Shown one piece after another: positions 61,323 through 64,000 of a stretch of 64,000 nt of DNA. Under the pieces are notes generated by a model. The model was given only the letters and a program-made list of their open reading frames with translations, did not search any database and was not told the DNA's origin. Made by a program: the position numbers and the translations under genes. Numbering within the stretch: the first letter of the stretch is position 1; each line of letters starts with the position of its first letter. Source of the stretch: Nitrosomonas sp. (GTDB lineage: Bacteria > Pseudomonadota > Gammaproteobacteria > Burkholderiales > Nitrosomonadaceae); NCBI GenBank assembly GCA_024281825.1, contig JAMWZY010000008.1, positions 1 to 64,000 of the forward strand, in the 5' to 3' direction.

Positions 61323-64000
61323 TCAACCAATAGCAACGGAACTAAGTGCCGTGCGTATCTCTTTCAATGCTTGAATCGTTTTTTTACTGGATTCGGGTTT
61401 AAGTTTTTCCAACATATCGATCAAAAAGCTGAGTTGCCCGCAGGCAGAATCGCGTTCTTTTGCATTGGCATTACTTTCCGTAAATGCTTGATGATATTGT
61501 GTGATCAACGATTTCACATTCTTTTGCTTATCCGTCTGCTCAAAGCTACCAGACCAATAAGCTTGAATCAGCGCGAAATCAACGACCATGATTGCATCCC
61601 ACACACTACGATTCAACCTAAACCGGCTCTGAGCCATCAATTGACCTTTTGTGAATTTTGATTGAACATCCGCATCACCTTTCTTTAATTTCCCGAGAAT
61701 CACGTCTATTATCAAAGCATTCACCATAGGATAAGGATCTGGTGTATTCAATGCTTGCTGCCGTTGCTCGGCACGGTGATAATACTCAGAAGCTTTTTTC
61801 AACCAATTCGTTATTTGTTTCTTGCCCACTTCCACTTCCGCCAACCGTTTATAGGCACTTCCCATAATACAAAGCCGTTCGCTTGTCTCACCAATTTCTA
61901 ATAAGTGTTCGCCATATTTTATCGCCTCATTCAACGACCTTAATCCCAGTTCTTTGTCTGCTTCTCTTTTGACAGCGCGCACCCTGAGATTAATAAATTG
62001 TTCCACGGCACGCAACGTAGGCCTCTCTTCATCGCCTTCAGCACTTATAGCGCCCTGGTAATACCGTATGGCTTCTGGGAACTGCTTGAAATTGCCATAA
62101 ATTTTACCGAGGCGCTCCTGCACATTAGCCTGCTTAAACCACTCGACAGAAGAGTCTTTCTGCAATTGCTTCACTGCCTGTGCAAACTTCTCGCCATCAC
62201 CCTGCGTAGCCAGGTGATCCAGTTCAATTAATAATTCATCAGCACAGACTGGCCCATCTTGATCCGCATCATGGCATTCCGATACGGGATACAAACGGAA
62301 ATCTGGGTCTCCATAAGCCTGGTATGCGCCCCAAGTATTGGAATTCCGGTGTTTTTCCCAGGTATCCTTACGTGCCTCAAAAACTGAAATGCCGAAGGAT
62401 TGCCCTTTGAGCAAATAACCGTAGAATGCTTCCGCGAAAAGTGCTGCGGCTTCATCATCTACTGGCCATCCCGCCGCAATCACCGCTCGCACGCCGCGTC
62501 GGATCAATTCACGCGAAATACTCGCAGCAAGCTTGTGATAGGGTTGGTTAAGACGCTGGTTCCCCGTGGTTTGATCGATCTGACCAAGGTAACAGCAATT
62601 CAGAAAAACCAACTCGGGAATGGGATCAAGTTTGGCAATCTCGGCTGCCGTAATAAAGACCCCGCCGTTGAGCACGACACCGGCGCGCGCACCAGTCGAA
62701 CCCAAAGCATTTTCATCATAATAACCATGTCCGGCGATATGGATGATTCGATACGGTACCGCAAATAAATCGTTGAAGACTCGCATGGCACCAGCTTGAT
62801 TGGGGGTTTGCGTTACTGTAAATTTCGTTTTTAACAACGTCGCAACCTTATCCGCTTCAATTCGCGCATTTTCAAGCGCTGGGAACTCGACTGGGGTCTC
62901 CGGGTTGCCCAATACATAGGCTGCTTTCGTTGTAGTATCACGGATATGCGCATCGTAATCGCTCAACTCCAGTTGGCGAATCATACCCATGCGAATACAC
63001 AGCGGTTGTCCATCTTCTGCCATGAGCTCCCAAGGATAATTCGCAGTCACATCATCGACAATCAACACGATACGGTCTTGACTCAAGAGGCTATTCTTTA
63101 GATCGATCGGTATTAGCAACTCGAACAATGTTTTGGATAAATCTTGCGCATAGACGGTCTCCCGGGTAATCTGCTTCAACAACTGCCCCACTAATTCAGG
63201 CTGTGTCGCTTGCACCGTAGCCTCTGCGCGCGCCCGATCGGAGAGTGCTAGAAATTTTAATTGGTGCGCACTATGATTTTCTCGAACCGATTGCTGATAA
63301 ACCATCGTCATGAGCATTTCTGTCAACAATGGGTCTTGCGTTTCCGGTTGCTCCAAAGCTTTGCGCAATCGATCTCTCAGTACCGCTGGCAACTGATGCG
63401 GCACACCAGCCGATTCTATCGGCACCGCAGAAATAGTCCAGCGCCGCCAGTATCCACGGCCACTCGGAGAAACCAGCCGTGTTTTGGATCCCTGGCCTTT
63501 GGTTAGCCAAGGATCTACACTAAGCTGCGCATTCAGTTCACGCTCGATACGCACTTTCAATCGATTCGTTGCTTTTACGGCATCCACTGCGGCATCCAGA
63601 TATAACTCAACAAACTCAATGTGCGCAATATGTGGCGTTGTTTCATCTTTTTCTAGCAGCGCCCGATTAGCCAATACGATGCCACGCACAATAGCATTCA
63701 CAGAGTCTTCCACGGCAATGTTGGCGGATGTATTCGAGCCAATCAGCAGACTGCAAATGGTCAGCCCGCTACTGTCCGAGTGATCAATTTTATTTCGGCA
63801 TTGCGCCACGTGTAAGGCATATTCCAATCCTGCTTGTTGGACAACTTGCGTTAAACGGGTCGGCGTGAGTTCCCCCCATCGGCCCAGCCCAATGACGATC
63901 GCACCGTGTTGAATCGCTTGGTTTTGCTGGAATTGGTTTTGTTGTGCCAGCGCTACCGCCACCGTTCCAATTCGGCCGGGGTAGCGTCCAAGGCGATAGC
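61323..64000 (-). CDS. CHAT-TPR protein (caspase-like protease fold), N-terminus beyond the window
   Basis: At least 892 codons, open to the window edge with no stop; a GTG at 63962 is in frame but probably internal. The N-terminal part is unclassified. A central CHAT domain follows with dyad residues His in H-I-A-G-H-G-Y-Y (codon 62727-62729) and Cys in V-F-L-N-C-C-Y-L-G (62592-62597). Next come segments G-V-R-A-V-I-A-A-G-W-P-V and Y-G-D-P-D-F-R-L-Y-P, then TPR-like helices (G-K-I-Y-G-N-F-K-Q-F-P-E-A-I-R-Y-Y). CHAT proteases cleave partner proteins on activation, for example gasdermins or CRISPR-linked substrates. No partner is visible on the left. Confidence 0.88.
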   Translation of the reverse strand, partial: YRLGRYPGRIGTVAVALAQQNQFQQNQAIQHGAIVIGLGRWGELTPTRLTQVVQQAGLEYALHVAQCRNKIDHSDSSGLTICSLLIGSNTSANIAVEDSVNAIVRGIVLANRALLEKDETTPHIAHIEFVELYLDAAVDAVKATNRLKVRIERELNAQLSVDPWLTKGQGSKTRLVSPSGRGYWRRWTISAVPIESAGVPHQLPAVLRDRLRKALEQPETQDPLLTEMLMTMVYQQSVRENHSAHQLKFLALSDRARAEATVQATQPELVGQLLKQITRETVYAQDLSKTLFELLIPIDLKNSLLSQDRIVLIVDDVTANYPWELMAEDGQPLCIRMGMIRQLELSDYDAHIRDTTTKAAYVLGNPETPVEFPALENARIEADKVATLLKTKFTVTQTPNQAGAMRVFNDLFAVPYRIIHIAGHGYYDENALGSTGARAGVVLNGGVFITAAEIAKLDPIPELVFLNCCYLGQIDQTTGNQRLNQPYHKLAASISRELIRRGVRAVIAAGWPVDDEAAALFAEAFYGYLLKGQSFGISVFEARKDTWEKHRNSNTWGAYQAYGDPDFRLYPVSECHDADQDGPVCADELLIELDHLATQGDGEKFAQAVKQLQKDSSVEWFKQANVQERLGKIYGNFKQFPEAIRYYQGAISAEGDEERPTLRAVEQFINLRVRAVKREADKELGLRSLNEAIKYGEHLLEIGETSERLCIMGSAYKRLAEVEVGKKQITNWLKKASEYYHRAEQRQQALNTPDPYPMVNALIIDVILGKLKKGDADVQSKFTKGQLMAQSRFRLNRSVWDAIMVVDFALIQAYWSGSFEQTDKQKNVKSLITQYHQAFTESNANAKERDSACGQLSFLIDMLEKLKPESSKKTIQALKEIRTALSSVAIG

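Overview
The window reads as chromosome of an ammonia-oxidising betaproteobacterium, most likely a Nitrosomonas species. The strongest marker is a complete nitrosocyanin gene (57322-57732). When the precursor is numbered from the predicted mature end, its copper ligands fall at Glu60, Cys95, His98 and His103, as in the Nitrosomonas europaea protein. The bc1 operon, RegBA pair, tol-pal order and MutT-ThiE fusion fit the same assignment.

Region 1 (1-25191) is the integrase-proximal part of an integrative conjugative element of the RP4/IncP (Tra/Trb) type. It sits at the 3' end of a tRNA-Thr(UGU) gene (25189-25264, minus strand) and its other end lies outside the window. From the tRNA inwards come a tyrosine integrase, an excisionase-like HTH protein, traM-traL-traK, an oriT with a recognisable nic region, traJ-traI-traG-traF, a small acidic protein, traC (ArdC-like/zincin/Toprim), a RadC-like JAB protein, hipBA, a cargo island, a KfrB-domain protein, korB, an XRE regulator, then trbB, a truncated trbC, an IS1016-like element, trbL and trbN. 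Two copies of a 13-bp palindrome very like the KorB operator lie upstream of the XRE regulator and of traI. The mating-pair genes expected between trbC and trbL are absent and an insertion sequence sits at the junction, so the element probably cannot build its own transfer channel, although its DNA-processing, coupling and integration functions look intact.

The cargo island (about 6.16-11.57 kb) is the most unusual part. It holds a tightly coupled AT-rich four-gene operon on the minus strand: a phosphoribosyltransferase-like protein, an ORC/CDC6-like AAA ATPase, a protein of unknown function with an I-G-T-K-P motif, and an N6-adenine-type DNA methyltransferase. It lies next to the remnant of an HMCES/YedK-like gene. 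I regard it as a candidate conflict or anti-phage system.

Region 2 (25.2-48.5 kb) is housekeeping: sspAB, petABC, a small acidic protein with a 9-bp tandem repeat, a ComEA-like protein, cysM, ybgC-tolQRAB-pal-cpoB, queE-queC, glyA-nrdR-ribD, regBA, mltA with a divergent 37-codon membrane-protein gene, a NIF3 protein, a DegQ/DegS-type protease and an MFS transporter.

Region 3 (48.5-64 kb) carries an O-acyltransferase gene lying between pagL and a duplicated fragment of the pagL 3' end. It continues with rlpA, an agmatinase gene, a deoxyinosine glycosylase, argJ, a DUF815 ATPase gene, the MutT-ThiE fusion and nitrosocyanin. Then come two c-di-GMP-type proteins (a degenerate HD-GYP and a GGDEF-EAL whose last codons lie in an IS end), an internally deleted IS481-type remnant, and a large CHAT-TPR protein that runs off the right edge.
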